From CAVPCY01 sp963770765 (GTDB taxonomy: Bacteria; Actinomycetota; Coriobacteriia; Anaerosomatales; PHET01), in NCBI GenBank assembly GCA_963770765.1, contig CAVYQS010000007.1, positions 310,001 through 374,000 on the forward strand: a DNA stretch of 64,000 bases, read 5' to 3'. This document shows positions 51,867 to 61,662 of this stretch, piece after piece. Position 1 is the first letter of the stretch, and every line of letters begins with the position of its first letter. The translations under genes were made by a program, and so were the position numbers. Below the pieces are notes generated by a model. The model saw nothing but the letters and a program-made list of their open reading frames with translations. It searched no databases and had not been told where the DNA came from.

Positions 51867-54059
51867 GTGAGCACCGATGTCAGCGATCTGAGACTGCATG
51901 CTCGCTTCGACGAGGGCACCGGGCCGGGGATCGTGATGCTCCATGGCATCAACTCCGACGGAGGCGACTGGCGCACCGTCATCGACACCATCGGTCCCGG
52001 TTACCGGTTCGTCGCGTTCGACCTTCTCGGCTTTGGGGAGAGCCCCAAACCGCTTGACATCGACTACTCGGCCGACGATCACGCGCTCGTCATCGAGAAC
52101 ACGCTGCAGGACCTGGGCATCGACGACCCGTTCCTGCTGGTGGGCTACTCGCTGGGTGGCGACATCGCTTTGCGCTACGCATCGACGTACCCTCATCGGC
52201 TTCGCCGGCTCTTCTTGCTCGACGCCCCGTTCTACCTGCCGCCTTCAGCACTCGCGCACCGTGACTTCGGACTCAAGTACGTGTACGAGCTCGCATCACA
52301 GTGGCTGTGGAACCGCCTCGCGAGCTCGAAGCAGAAAGACAGTCCCCTCTACAAGCTGGCGACAGGTGTCATTCAAGATCCACTCAAGGAGGCGTTCCAC
52401 GCCGAGGATCTCACCACCCACTGGGAGATCATGGGCAAGAACCTCGCGAACACCGTCAACGCCGCCACCTGGGTCGATGATCTCCCCAAGCTCACCATGC
52501 CGGTGGTCCACGCGATCGGCGTGCGCGATGCGATCGTCAAGGTCAGCCAGGCACCCGCGCTCAAGCGCCTGAAGCCCGACATGGAGATCCGGCGGATAGG
52601 CGGTCTCGCGGCCGATCACATGGTGCTCTGGAACATGCCGGAGCGGGTCGCCGAGGAGATCATGCGAGACGAGGTCCGTGAGCTCAACGTCGCATGGCGC
52701 GGTGGCCACGGCTCACCACTCGTGTTGCTCCACGGGCTGGAGAGCACGTCAGAAGGTTGGCTCCCCGCCGCCGAGGTGCTCGCCCGCAACAACGACGTCG
52801 CGGTTGTCGACCTGCTCGGCTTCGGGGACTCGCCTGCGCCGCTGAGCCTCCACTACACGCTCGCCGACCACGTCGCCGCGGTACTGGGAACCGTGAGTGA
52901 GCTCTGGGGCTCCGAGCAGCCCGTGCGCTTCGCAGGAGAGGGATTCGGAGCCCTGGTGGCGCTGGGATGCGCGGCGACGGTCCCGGATCGCAGCGCGGGG
53001 GTGGTCGCGTTCTCGCCACCCGTGCTCGAGCCGGGGACCTCACTGGAAGACTCGGTCACCGGCGAGCGAGCTGCCCGAACGCTCGCGTTGCGGGAGCTGA
53101 TGCGACGGCTCGCCTCCGACGAGCGCGCGGGCACGACCACCTCCGAGCAGGCCGAGGCGCGCCTCGTGCCGATCGTGCGATCGATCGAGAACGGCGCGCT
53201 CGCGACCGACGCCGCGGAGCTGCTGGCACAGGTACCGGCCCCGACCGTGTTCGTGATTCCCTCCGACGACACCATGCCGCCGGTGTCGTTCCTCACCGGC
53301 GTGTCCGAGAAGCGAGAGGGCTTCAGCGTGATCGAAGTGCCCGGGGGTCCCGGTCTCCCCTACATGAGCCCGGCCGAGGCGGTGCGGGCGATCGACCCCG
53401 GCGACGCCGAGGGCATCGCGCTCGCCGAGCAGAACGGACCAACCGACTACAGCCCGGCGATGAGTCCGCTCATCAGAGCGACCGGCGGCATCCAGAATGC
53501 CCTGCTGCGGGCCGGGCTCCTGAATCTGGCAGCTGCATCGGTGATCGTCGTGCTGAACCCGATGCCTGTCGAGCAGCTGACGCTGGGGTTCGCGGTGTGG
53601 ATCACCGTGGCCTCGGCAAGCGCGATCGTCGGGGCGCTCGGCATGAAGCGCAAGACCGCCGGAACCCGCTTCACGTTCACTACCACGGCCCTGCCGACCC
53701 TTCTCATGGGCGTCGTCGGACTGGCGATCGCTTCGGCGCTGTTCGCCGATCCCGAGACGGGCAAGCGGTTCTTCGGACTCATCGTCGCAGGCTATGCAAG
53801 TGCGCGAGGCGCCGCCGACCTCTGGGTCGCACGACACGTGGGTGCTCAGACCTCCAAGCCACGGTGGCTTCTGTACACCGGCGGAATCATCGGTATCGCC
53901 ACAGCGCTCGCCATCGTCTTCGGCCCGAACCACGGCCGCGGGATCGTGCGCCTGTCACTCGCGCTCTACCTCGGCCTGACAGGCGCGTCGCTGCTCGCCT
54001 ATGTCGTGTCGGTCAGGCGTGCGACCAAGCAGCGGATTCGCGAGCTTGTCGGCGACTGA
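51867..54059 (+). CDS. Tandem alpha/beta hydrolase with C-terminal membrane domain
   Basis: 730 residues from GTG 51867 (AGGGG upstream; longer in-frame starts exist). Hydrolase 1 (about 1-275) has VMLHGINSDG and VGYSLGGDIALR, with a normal serine nucleophile, and a C-terminal DHMVLW His. Hydrolase 2 (about 285-525) has VLLHGLESTSEGW, but the elbow reads AGEGFGALVALG, with Gly in place of Ser, so it is probably inactive. The last 200 residues have six hydrophobic helices, like HdeD/DUF308. The substrate is unknown. Confidence 0.82.
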   Translation: MSTDVSDLRLHARFDEGTGPGIVMLHGINSDGGDWRTVIDTIGPGYRFVAFDLLGFGESPKPLDIDYSADDHALVIENTLQDLGIDDPFLLVGYSLGGDIALRYASTYPHRLRRLFLLDAPFYLPPSALAHRDFGLKYVYELASQWLWNRLASSKQKDSPLYKLATGVIQDPLKEAFHAEDLTTHWEIMGKNLANTVNAATWVDDLPKLTMPVVHAIGVRDAIVKVSQAPALKRLKPDMEIRRIGGLAADHMVLWNMPERVAEEIMRDEVRELNVAWRGGHGSPLVLLHGLESTSEGWLPAAEVLARNNDVAVVDLLGFGDSPAPLSLHYTLADHVAAVLGTVSELWGSEQPVRFAGEGFGALVALGCAATVPDRSAGVVAFSPPVLEPGTSLEDSVTGERAARTLALRELMRRLASDERAGTTTSEQAEARLVPIVRSIENGALATDAAELLAQVPAPTVFVIPSDDTMPPVSFLTGVSEKREGFSVIEVPGGPGLPYMSPAEAVRAIDPGDAEGIALAEQNGPTDYSPAMSPLIRATGGIQNALLRAGLLNLAAASVIVVLNPMPVEQLTLGFAVWITVASASAIVGALGMKRKTAGTRFTFTTTALPTLLMGVVGLAIASALFADPETGKRFFGLIVAGYASARGAADLWVARHVGAQTSKPRWLLYTGGIIGIATALAIVFGPNHGRGIVRLSLALYLGLTGASLLAYVVSVRRATKQRIRELVGD

Positions 54060-54090
54060 GGCGACCGCTCGAATCGCCTCCCGACAGACC

Positions 54091-54123
54091 GAAAGGCCCC
54101 AGCCGACATCGCCGGGGCCTTTC
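54091..54123. terminator. Bidirectional terminator hairpin
   Basis: GAAAGGCCCC (54091-54100) and GGGGCCTTTC (54114-54123) pair perfectly around a 13-base loop, between convergent genes. The A- and T-rich stem ends give a short pseudo-T-run in either direction. Confidence 0.75.
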
Positions 54124-54145
54124 GCTTCATTCGCGTGTATCGAGC

Positions 54146-55432
54146 CTAGGGCGTCGCTGTCTCCATCGGCGATTCGTCCGGCTGTTCGACTTGAGGCGCA
54201 CTCGACTCCGGCTCGGGCGCAGGCAGCGGCTTGGCCTCGGCGTCCTCCGCCTCGCTCGGCGGCTCGGTCGGCAGCGGCTGGACCTCCGCACCTCCGAACA
54301 GGAACGAGGGCAGACCGATCGTGATCTTGACCGCCGAACCCGGATCGACCTCGGTGGCGGCAGCCGGATCCTGCTCGATGACCTGCAGGAAGCCCTCGTC
54401 GGTCGGACCCCACTCGATGGACCACTGAAGCTCGGCCTTGCGCAACGCGTTGATCGCCTCGAGTACACGCATGCCGATCAGGTCCGGCACTGCGACCTTC
54501 GAGGGCTCGGGCGTGGGCTTCTCGGCGGGCGGCGTCTCAGGGACCTCGGGTGCCGGCGTCTCAGGAGCGGGCGTCTCGGGTGCCGGGGTCTCGGGCTGGT
54601 CGCTCTCATCGGTCGCGGGAGGTGCCGGTTCGGCGGCCTTCGGAGGACCGGTCGAGACCGAGATGGAGACCGTCGTGCCGTCCTGTGCGACCGTGCCGGC
54701 GTCAGGCGACTGGCTGATCACCACGCCGGGAGCAACATCTTCGCTCTCCTTCGACGACTCCTTGGCCTTGAAGCCCGCGGACTCCAAGACGTCCTGCGCA
54801 TCCTCAGACACGAGCCCCGTCACGTCGGGCACGGCACCTTGCTGGGGGCCCGCTGAGACCTCAAGGGCAACGACGCTGCCGACGGGTACTTCGGTGTCGC
54901 CTTCGGGTGACTGCGTGACCACGGTGCCCGCCGGGACCTCTTCCGAGTAGACTGCCGTGACGTCGCCGACGCGAAGCCCTGCCACGGCCAGATCGGCCTC
55001 GGCCTCCGAGCCGCTCTTGCCGACGACATCGGGAACGTCAGCGGTGGGCAGCGCGGCGACGACAAGGTCCACGCTCGCGCCCTCTCGCACGCTCGAGCCG
55101 GCAGCCGGAGTCTGGTCCGTGACGGTTCCGGGCGCGACTCCGAGTGTGGGCTCGATGCTCGTCTGGCCGACGACGAGTCCCGCGGCTTCGAGGTCCGTCG
55201 CCGCTTGCTCCTGCGACACGCCGGTGACCTCCGGCACCGTCGCTCCACCTTGGAACCACCAGATGCCGGCGAGGGCGACCAGCGCCACCACGACGCCGGC
55301 GACGATCCACAGCGTCCGGCGATTCGAGACCTCGCCGACCTCGTTGTCCTGGGTGGCCGCACCTTCTGTCGGGTCGGGGGCTTCGGGTGTCTCAGGTGAG
55401 CCCGTCGTATCCGTGCCGGGTGTGTCGTTCAT
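54146..55432 (-). CDS. Membrane-anchored protein with four PASTA repeats and proline-rich linker
   Basis: 428 residues from ATG 55432 (AGAGG upstream). A 40-residue Pro/Thr/Glu-rich cytoplasmic tail, one membrane helix (RTLWIVAGVVVALVALAGIW), then PASTA domains starting ATVPEVTGVSQEQA, ADVPDVVGKSGSEA, GAVPDVTGLVSEDA and, after a linker with tandem PETPA units, VAVPDLIGMRVLEA. A Pro/Glu-rich C-terminus follows. There is no kinase or transpeptidase domain. It probably reaches into the wall and may sense muropeptides. Confidence 0.85.
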   Translation of the reverse strand: MNDTPGTDTTGSPETPEAPDPTEGAATQDNEVGEVSNRRTLWIVAGVVVALVALAGIWWFQGGATVPEVTGVSQEQAATDLEAAGLVVGQTSIEPTLGVAPGTVTDQTPAAGSSVREGASVDLVVAALPTADVPDVVGKSGSEAEADLAVAGLRVGDVTAVYSEEVPAGTVVTQSPEGDTEVPVGSVVALEVSAGPQQGAVPDVTGLVSEDAQDVLESAGFKAKESSKESEDVAPGVVISQSPDAGTVAQDGTTVSISVSTGPPKAAEPAPPATDESDQPETPAPETPAPETPAPEVPETPPAEKPTPEPSKVAVPDLIGMRVLEAINALRKAELQWSIEWGPTDEGFLQVIEQDPAAATEVDPGSAVKITIGLPSFLFGGAEVQPLPTEPPSEAEDAEAKPLPAPEPESSAPQVEQPDESPMETATP

Positions 55433-55466
55433 CACGTAGCCTCTCTACTACCACGAGTCTCTCACC

Positions 55467-55492
55467 CTGGGGCCCCTGCTCTCAGGCCCCAG
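55467..55492 (-). terminator. Hairpin downstream of the APC permease gene
   Basis: CTGGGGCC and GGCCCCAG form an 8-bp stem with a 10-base loop, 13 bases past the permease stop and 35 bases before the PASTA gene. It may end the dcu-dipeptidase-permease transcript. No T-run was seen. Confidence 0.5.
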
Positions 55493-55505
55493 TCGCTCTG
55501 ATCGG

Positions 55506-56837
55506 CTATGCAGACGCGCGCTTGTCCCGCACTGATCGCCAGATCGCGTCCACGACGACGGCGACGACCGCGAGGGCGACGAACGCCACCAGGGAGGCTG
55601 GGCTCGTCTGGATGGTTGTGGCGAAGAAGCCCAGGAGCGTGATGATCACCGTGAGGATGCCAAGCAGCAGCAGTACCGCGCTCGCACCCGTGTCTTTGCG
55701 GATCTTGAAGTGCCCGAGGGAGATCATCAGGAAGATCAGCAGTGCCACTGCGCTACCCAGAGACGCGATGGCGGACAGATCGAACGCCCACACGAGCAGG
55801 ATGATCAGGCCGCCCGTGATCAGCAGACTTCGGGGAAAGCGTCCGCGCTTCTCCAGAAATACGGGCGGGAAGACGCCCTGCTCGGCAAGCGACCCGAGAA
55901 GCCCCGGCACGGGGTAGACGGTCGCGTTCACCGCGCCTGCCGTGGACAGCATGGCAGTGATCGTCACGATCGCGTAGGCCCCCTGACCGGACATACCTCC
56001 GGCCATCTTGGTGAGCGCCGTCTGGGCGGCCAGGGCGATGGCCGTCGGCCCTGCTGCGGTGACCTGATCGGGGGTCAACTGTCCGAACACGCCCAACGAG
56101 ATGGCCACATACGTGGACGTTGCGATCGCCAGTGCGATGTAGGTCGCCGGCCCCATGTCCTTCATGTCCTTGAGGTCCTTCGCGGTATAGCTGATCACAC
56201 CGAACCCGAGGAAGGCGAAGAACGTGAGTGCGATGCTCCCGATGATCGCCGAGACCGACGGGTACGTCGAAGGGGCGAGCATGCTCCAGTCGGCCGTCCA
56301 CATGGTGACGACGGCGAGCGAGAGCAGCACGATGATCACGAGCCGGATCACGAATGACTGGATCTTCGCGACCGCCTGCGCCCCGCCGAGCGAACCCAGC
56401 GCGACCACCGCGATTATGATCAGCGTGGCCATCACCTGTGTCAGCGTCGCAGACGGCGTCTCGCCGCCCATGACGACCGTGGCGGCGTAGCTGCCGAAGG
56501 AGACCGCGACCATCGCGACGACGATCATCGATGACGCCCAGACGAGCCACGAGAACACCGACGTCATCCGGCTGTCCTTGCCGAAGCCGGCGGCGATGTA
56601 GCCCATCATGCCCGAGGCGGACGCGTGCTTCGTCCCGAGCTTCGCAAAGGAGTAGCCCTGCAGCGCAGCGATGATGCCGGCGATGAGGAACGAGATCCAC
56701 ACGGCCGACAGCGCGATCGATCCCGCTTCACCCAGCAGGGCGAAGATACCGGCACCTACCATGGCTCCGACGCCGATGAAGACCGCTTGCGTGCGCGTCA
56801 TCACCCCGCCGGTCTTACCAGTGCCCTGGTCAGACAT
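55506..56837 (-). CDS. APC-superfamily amino acid permease
   Basis: 443 residues from ATG 56837 (AGGTG upstream; GTG 56846 possible). About twelve helices; VFIGVGAMVGAGIFALLGEA in helix 1 is the substrate-binding GAGIF pattern, and FFAFLGFGVISYTAKDLKD fits helix 6 and its loop. It should import an amino acid; which one cannot be read. It is 9 bases after the dipeptidase gene, so uptake and peptide hydrolysis are probably linked. Confidence 0.88.
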   Translation of the reverse strand: MSDQGTGKTGGVMTRTQAVFIGVGAMVGAGIFALLGEAGSIALSAVWISFLIAGIIAALQGYSFAKLGTKHASASGMMGYIAAGFGKDSRMTSVFSWLVWASSMIVVAMVAVSFGSYAATVVMGGETPSATLTQVMATLIIIAVVALGSLGGAQAVAKIQSFVIRLVIIVLLSLAVVTMWTADWSMLAPSTYPSVSAIIGSIALTFFAFLGFGVISYTAKDLKDMKDMGPATYIALAIATSTYVAISLGVFGQLTPDQVTAAGPTAIALAAQTALTKMAGGMSGQGAYAIVTITAMLSTAGAVNATVYPVPGLLGSLAEQGVFPPVFLEKRGRFPRSLLITGGLIILLVWAFDLSAIASLGSAVALLIFLMISLGHFKIRKDTGASAVLLLLGILTVIITLLGFFATTIQTSPASLVAFVALAVVAVVVDAIWRSVRDKRASA

Positions 56838-56846
56838 AGGCCGCAC

Positions 56847-58202
56847 CTAGCCCTTCGCTCGATCGGCAAGCTTCTGGATCAGCAGGGCCTGAGCGACGAT
56901 CATTCGCTCGATCTCATCGGGATGGACGCTCTCGTTGGCGCCGTGGATGTTGGCCTTGGCGTCCTCGGCGCCGAGAAGGATGAATTCGGCACCCGGGGAG
57001 GCCTTCATCAGCGTCTCGAGCAACGGGATCGAGCCGCCGCTGCCGACTTCGCTCGGTTCCACGCCATCGTAGGCGGCTCGAAGCGCCTCCATGGCCGCGG
57101 CCATCGCAGGTCCGCCCTTGGGCGCCATGAAGGCGTCGGAGGCCTTGACCTTCTTGACGTCGACCTGCACGCCCCACGGGGCGTTCGCCTTGAGGTGATC
57201 CATCAGCTTCGTGAGCTCGGCCTCGGGATCAGCTCCCGGAGCGATACGCATGGCGACCTTCGCGCGGGCGACCGGCAGCAAGACGTTGCCGGCATCCGCG
57301 ATGCACGGGACCCCGTCGATACCGATGACCGTCGCGTTCGGCTGGCTCCACAGCATCGAGCCGATGGACGCGTCGCCGTTGATCTGCACTCCGGGGAGCA
57401 CGCCCGCCATCTCGCGTACGAGCGGCTCCGGGTAATCGGCTCCCGGCCAGTCGAACCTCTCGAGCCCCGGGACGATGGTGTTGCCGTTCTCATCCCACAG
57501 CGAGTTCAGCAAGCGGATCAGAGACACGAATGCGTCGGGGACCGGTCCACCGAATACGCCCGAGTGCAGCGGGTGGTCGATGGTGCGAACCTCGACCGTG
57601 CACTGGCAGTGACCGCGCAGCATCGTGGTGAGGACGGGAAGGCCGCACTCGATGTTGCCCATGTCGGCGATTATCATGCAGTCGGCCTTGAAGCGCTCGG
57701 GGTACTTCTCAACGTAGGCCTCGAGCTGGGAAAGCGTCTCTTCTTCGCCCTCGATGATGACCTTCACGCCCACAGGGGGCCGGCCGTCGAACACGCGCAG
57801 GGTACCCGCGTGGATGGCGGGGCCGCTCTTGTCATCCGCGGCTCCACGACCGTACAGGCGCCCGTCGTCCTTCATCGTGGGCGTCCACGGGTCCGTGACC
57901 CATCCTTGCTCCATCGGAGCAGGTTGGACGTCATAGTGTCCATAGAGCAGAACGGTCGGCGCGCCCTCGGGCGCGGGGATCTCGCCCCAGACCGCGGGGT
58001 ATCCACCGCCCTCGAGGTCCAGCTCCTCGACGGCGAAGCCGGCGTTCTCGAACATCTTGATCACCTGTGCGCGGGCCGCGTGAACGGGCTCGGGCGGGAA
58101 GCCCGGGAACGCGCACGACGCATGAGTGACGAGCGTCGCGAGCTCGTCCATGATCTCGGGCATCATCGCCCGAGCGGATTCCTTGACCTGTGACTCGTCC
58201 AT
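56847..58202 (-). CDS. M20-family dipeptidase
   Basis: 451 residues, ATG behind AAAGGAG. Metal ligands are visible: LLYGHYDVQPA (His, Asp), GRGAADDKSGP (Asp), IIEGEEETLS (catalytic Glu pair), and the C-terminal ANIHGANESVHPDE (His). HPLHSGVFGG opens the lid domain. It is a cytoplasmic di-zinc or di-manganese exopeptidase of the CNDP/DapE-like group that cleaves dipeptides. It lies between the Dcu carrier and the permease. Confidence 0.93.
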   Translation of the reverse strand: MDESQVKESARAMMPEIMDELATLVTHASCAFPGFPPEPVHAARAQVIKMFENAGFAVEELDLEGGGYPAVWGEIPAPEGAPTVLLYGHYDVQPAPMEQGWVTDPWTPTMKDDGRLYGRGAADDKSGPAIHAGTLRVFDGRPPVGVKVIIEGEEETLSQLEAYVEKYPERFKADCMIIADMGNIECGLPVLTTMLRGHCQCTVEVRTIDHPLHSGVFGGPVPDAFVSLIRLLNSLWDENGNTIVPGLERFDWPGADYPEPLVREMAGVLPGVQINGDASIGSMLWSQPNATVIGIDGVPCIADAGNVLLPVARAKVAMRIAPGADPEAELTKLMDHLKANAPWGVQVDVKKVKASDAFMAPKGGPAMAAAMEALRAAYDGVEPSEVGSGGSIPLLETLMKASPGAEFILLGAEDAKANIHGANESVHPDEIERMIVAQALLIQKLADRAKG

Positions 58203-58229
58203 CTTGGGAGCTCCTTTGCGTCTTCAGGG

Positions 58230-59571
58230 CTACACGAACTGCGCGATGACCAGGCCAACGCCGATCGCCACGACCGTACTCACCAGCAGCGGGACCATGA
58301 ACGAGTGGTTCACGACGGCCTTGCCTATCTTGGTCGTGCCGGTCTCGTCGACGGCCACTGCGGCAAGCTGCGTACCGTTCGCCGGGAGGAACAGCACGCC
58401 GGAGAGCGCCTGCCACATGGCGATGATCGGGGCGACTGCCGGGAAGATCGAAAGGCCGATCGGGATGAGCGTGCGGGTAGTCGCCGACTGACTCGTGGTG
58501 AGCGCTGCGAGGATGAATATCGCGAGCGCGAACGTGATCGGAGCCGCCGTGGCCACATCACTGAGCAGCGCGACGATCTGCGCGTTATAGGCCGCGACGA
58601 AGGTGTCGGCGAGCCATGCGACACCGAACAGCGCAAGTACGGCGATGACCCCCGAACCGAACACCGACTGCTTGGGGATGGACCCCGGCTCGATCTTCGT
58701 GAAGATCACGATGAGCAGCGCGACGACGAACATGATGATCTGGATGATCGTGGTCGCCGAGACAGCCACCATGCCACCCTCTCCGTCGGGCACCATCTGC
58801 TGGAAGGCCGGGAAGGCCGTCAGCACGACCAGCACCACGCCGGCGAGGAACAGGTAGGCGCTCAGCGCAGCACCCTTGGGCAGCTCGGGCAGGGGTTCGC
58901 CGGCGGCCTTCTCGGACTTCGGCGGCGCGATAAGGCCGGCCTTGAGCTTCTCCTGATAGACCGGGTCGTCCGCCAGATCCTTGCCGATCTTGTTCTGCAC
59001 GAACGCCATGACGATGATCGCGACGAGAGCTGACGGCACGGTGATGATGAGGACCTTGCCGAGCGAGAAGTCGTAGGGTTCCACTGCGATCAAACCGATC
59101 AGCGCGGCCATCGCTGCGGACACCGGACTACAGGTGATCCCATAGACGTTGGCCACGGTTGCGGTCGCGAGTGGACGCTCGGGGCGGATGTTGTTGTCGT
59201 AGGCGGTCTGGTAGATGACCGGGAGCAGCGGATAGAAGATGTTCGACGTGCCCGCGGCCACCGTGAACACGAAACTCACGAGAGGCGCGATGTAGTTCAG
59301 CTGTTTCGGGTTCTTCTGGATGATCCTTGTCGCGACCTGCACGAGGAAGTCGATTCCTCCGGCCGCCTGCATCGCGCCCGCCGCAGTGATGACCGCGATG
59401 ATGATGAGCATCGCCGAGCCGGGCGGTGCGCCGGGCGGCAAGCCCGAACACGAAGACCAGGATGCCGACACCCGCGACACCCCACAATCCAAGTCCGATG
59501 CCTCCCATCCGGACTCCCAGAACGATGGCACCCACCACCACCAGAATCTGAAGCACTACCGCGATGTTCAT
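58230..59571 (-). CDS. Anaerobic C4-dicarboxylate carrier (Dcu family), frame broken once
   Basis: About 446 residues if one base near 59441 is skipped. Start ATG 59571 behind GGGAGGG. The first part (VVVGAIVLGVRMGGIGLGLWG) and the second (AVITAAGAMQAAGGIDFLV) are both typical of DcuA/DcuB. The first frame runs on to CLA-like nonsense after FVFGL; removing one base gives FGLPPGAPPGSAMLII. About ten helices. Such carriers exchange fumarate, aspartate or malate for succinate in anaerobes. It heads the dcu-dipeptidase-permease unit (27 and 9 bases apart). Confidence 0.85.
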
Positions 59572-59625
59572 TCCAGCCCTCCCTTGATGACCACCCGAGC
59601 CCCTCGGCACGAACAGTACCTTAAG

Positions 59626-59641
59626 TTAACCCCGTGGTAAA
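59626..59641. promoter_or_regulatory. Weak copy of the CTTACC-N4-GGTAAG element between dcu and TRIC genes
   Basis: TTAACC-CCGT-GGTAAA matches 9 of the 12 defined positions of the element seen at 60748 and 63431. It lies 111 bases before the TRIC start and 55 bases before dcu. On the minus strand TTTACC and TACTGT are 17 bases apart and could be the dcu promoter, which this site would overlap. Confidence 0.35.
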
Positions 59642-59751
59642 TTGCAGTCGGGTACTCTGTTCCCTTTTTCGTTACTCTTTCGCCAGGCGGAGAAAGTGGG
59701 CGTCGAACTGCGGGTCTCCGAGCCCCCACGGCGAGACAGAAGGGAGAGCAT

Positions 59752-60681
59752 GTGAGTCTGCTCGCGATGGCGGTGGCCACGACGACCTCGATCGCCGCTA
59801 CCGCCGCGCCTGCCGAACTGAGCAGCGTGCTCACGACCGCGGCGCAGGAGTTCATGGCGAGCGCGCTGCCGGCTGCGGCAACGACGACAACGCCCGTCAC
59901 AGCCGTAGCCGCTCAGGTGCCCCCTGCCTTCGAGATCACGGCGACCTTCGCCGGCGCGCTTGCCGGAGCACTGGTGGGCGTGAGACTCCGATTCGACCTT
60001 GTCGGCGTGCTGACCTTGGCGGTCATCTCCGGCCTCGGTGGAGGAATCATTCGAGACCTCCTGCTGAACACCGGTGTCTACGCCCTTGAGAACCCTCGCC
60101 TACTGATCTCGGCCGTGGTCGCCGGGCTGGTCGTCTTCTTCTTCTTCTCGGTTGCCGATCGATTGCAGTGGAGCCTGTTTCTGATCGATGCGATCTCCTT
60201 GGGCATCTTCGCCGCCATCGGCTCGGACAAGGCACTCCTCGCAGGGCTGGCGATCGTGCCGGCGCTCCTTCTGGGCACGATCACCGCTGTCGGAGGAGGC
60301 TTGCTCAGGGATGTTCTCACCAACGATGTCCCCCAGGTCCTGCGACCCGGGGGGTTCTACGCGTCGGTGGCGGTCGCCGGATGCGTCACCTACGTCTCGC
60401 TCGTCAGCTGGCTTGGTGTGGTGAAACCGCTCGCCCTGCTCGTGGCGGTCGTGCTCGTCGTCGTCCTGCGCCTCATCACGTACTGGCTGGGATGGCAGAC
60501 TCCCACGGCGACCGATCTGACGCCGATCGTCGCCAGCGCTCCCCGGCATGCTGTTCGAACCGGCGGGCGGGTGCTTGGCTGGGCCAGAAACGCCTCACAC
60601 CTGAAACCCCGCGGCGGTGATACGCCACCCCCCGGCGCGACGCCTGAGGAAGACGTGCACGATCAGGATCGATCGGACTGA
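59752..60681 (+). CDS. TRIC/UPF0126-family membrane protein (YadS-like)
   Basis: 309 residues from GTG 59752 behind AAGGGAGAG. A 60-residue Ala/Thr-rich N-terminus is unusual for the family. Then two repeats of three helices: GLGGGIIRDLLLNTG and AVGGGLLRDVLTNDVPQVL each have the GGGxxRD motif of trimeric intracellular cation channels. A hydrophilic tail of 60 residues follows. Prokaryotic TRIC proteins conduct K+; YadS-type members may carry glycine. Confidence 0.85.
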   Translation: MSLLAMAVATTTSIAATAAPAELSSVLTTAAQEFMASALPAAATTTTPVTAVAAQVPPAFEITATFAGALAGALVGVRLRFDLVGVLTLAVISGLGGGIIRDLLLNTGVYALENPRLLISAVVAGLVVFFFFSVADRLQWSLFLIDAISLGIFAAIGSDKALLAGLAIVPALLLGTITAVGGGLLRDVLTNDVPQVLRPGGFYASVAVAGCVTYVSLVSWLGVVKPLALLVAVVLVVVLRLITYWLGWQTPTATDLTPIVASAPRHAVRTGGRVLGWARNASHLKPRGGDTPPPGATPEEDVHDQDRSD

Positions 60682-60703
60682 GTCGGGCATCGAGGCTCGA
60701 CTC
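60680..60703 (+). terminator. Weak hairpin at the TRIC gene end
   Basis: GAGTCG and CGACTC (60680-60703) form a 6-bp stem with a 12-base loop overlapping the stop codon. No T-run follows. Confidence 0.3.
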
Positions 60704-60747
60704 CGCGGGTGTGAACCACTCAGACGAGCACAACCACGGCGACGACT

Positions 60748-60763
60748 CTTACCATTTGGTAAG
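60748..60763. promoter_or_regulatory. Palindromic operator upstream of the tetR gene
   Basis: CTTACCAT-TTGGTAAG is symmetrical except at the centre (7-bp arms). It lies about 110 bases before the GTG start of the TetR gene. The same element occurs at 63431-63446. Autoregulation is the simplest reading. Confidence 0.65.
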
Positions 60764-60872
60764 CTATGTATGGAGCTGGGCTCCGAGGGCGCGATCGCGG
60801 TTGCGCGAGGCGGCCGTCCTCGTGTACTGGTGAACGCTCGCGGGAGCGACTACGCAAGGGGGGATCGGCGCC

Positions 60873-61544
60873 GTGCGTAAGCAGCACGTCAAGAAGGCCG
60901 CCACACCTCGGCCAAGACAATCCACGGCAGCGGGGCGATCCCGCGCATCTCGTGAGTCCACGACCGAGCAGATCCTCGATGCCGCGCAGGAGCTCTACGC
61001 CACCCGCGCCCCCCACGCCGTCACCGTCCGGGAGGTCGCCGAGAAGGCCGGCGTCACCCACGCCCTCGTTCATCAGTACGTCGGATCCAAGGATGATCTG
61101 TTCAATGCGGTGATTCAACGAGGGGCACCGCAGCGAGGGCAGCTGATACGAGACAACCCTGACTTCCGGGCAGTACTGCCGCTCTTGTTCGCAGACATCT
61201 TGGATCGAACCGTGCATTCACGCGCACAACTCCGCTCCGCCATGGACGGAGTCGAATACGCATCGCTGGAGACGCCGATCGAGAACGGCCGCATGTTCGT
61301 CGCCTTGGCCCGAGACGCAGTAGCATCGGGCGCCATGCCACGGCGGTCGTGCCGGGGCGTGGACCCACGCATCGCAGCCGCGGCTGCGATGGCGCTGGCG
61401 TACGGATGGGTCGCGGGCGGGGACTGGTTCGTGCCACTGTTCGACCTTGAGGACATGGAGACGGAGGAGCTGCAGCGCCAGCTCAGTCACGTCGCCGAGT
61501 GTATCGGCGAGATGATCTTCCCCGATCCCGAAACACAAGGCTGA
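60873..61544 (+). CDS. TetR-family transcriptional regulator
   Basis: 223 residues from GTG 60873 behind GGGGGG. A basic N-terminal tail of 30 residues precedes the DNA-binding domain: ILDAAQELYATRAPHAVTVR, then VAEKAGVTHALVHQYVGSKD, the helix-turn-helix. The C-terminal ligand domain (about 85-223) is of unknown specificity. A palindrome lies before its own gene and another before the lipoprotein gene at 63526. Confidence 0.92.
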   Translation: MRKQHVKKAATPRPRQSTAAGRSRASRESTTEQILDAAQELYATRAPHAVTVREVAEKAGVTHALVHQYVGSKDDLFNAVIQRGAPQRGQLIRDNPDFRAVLPLLFADILDRTVHSRAQLRSAMDGVEYASLETPIENGRMFVALARDAVASGAMPRRSCRGVDPRIAAAAAMALAYGWVAGGDWFVPLFDLEDMETEELQRQLSHVAECIGEMIFPDPETQG

Positions 61545-61662
61545 AGCACCACCGGTTATCAACGGCTCGTTTGTGGGAATCCGAGGGTAGTCTCGGCGTT
61601 GACCGGACGCGGGAGCACCCTCTCAGGTGCTCCGATACTGCACTTCCGATCGAGGGGGCCTC

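Noticed and set aside
54530..54610. Short tandem DNA repeat
   Set aside because: It encodes the PETPA units of the PASTA-protein linker and is best seen as a protein feature.
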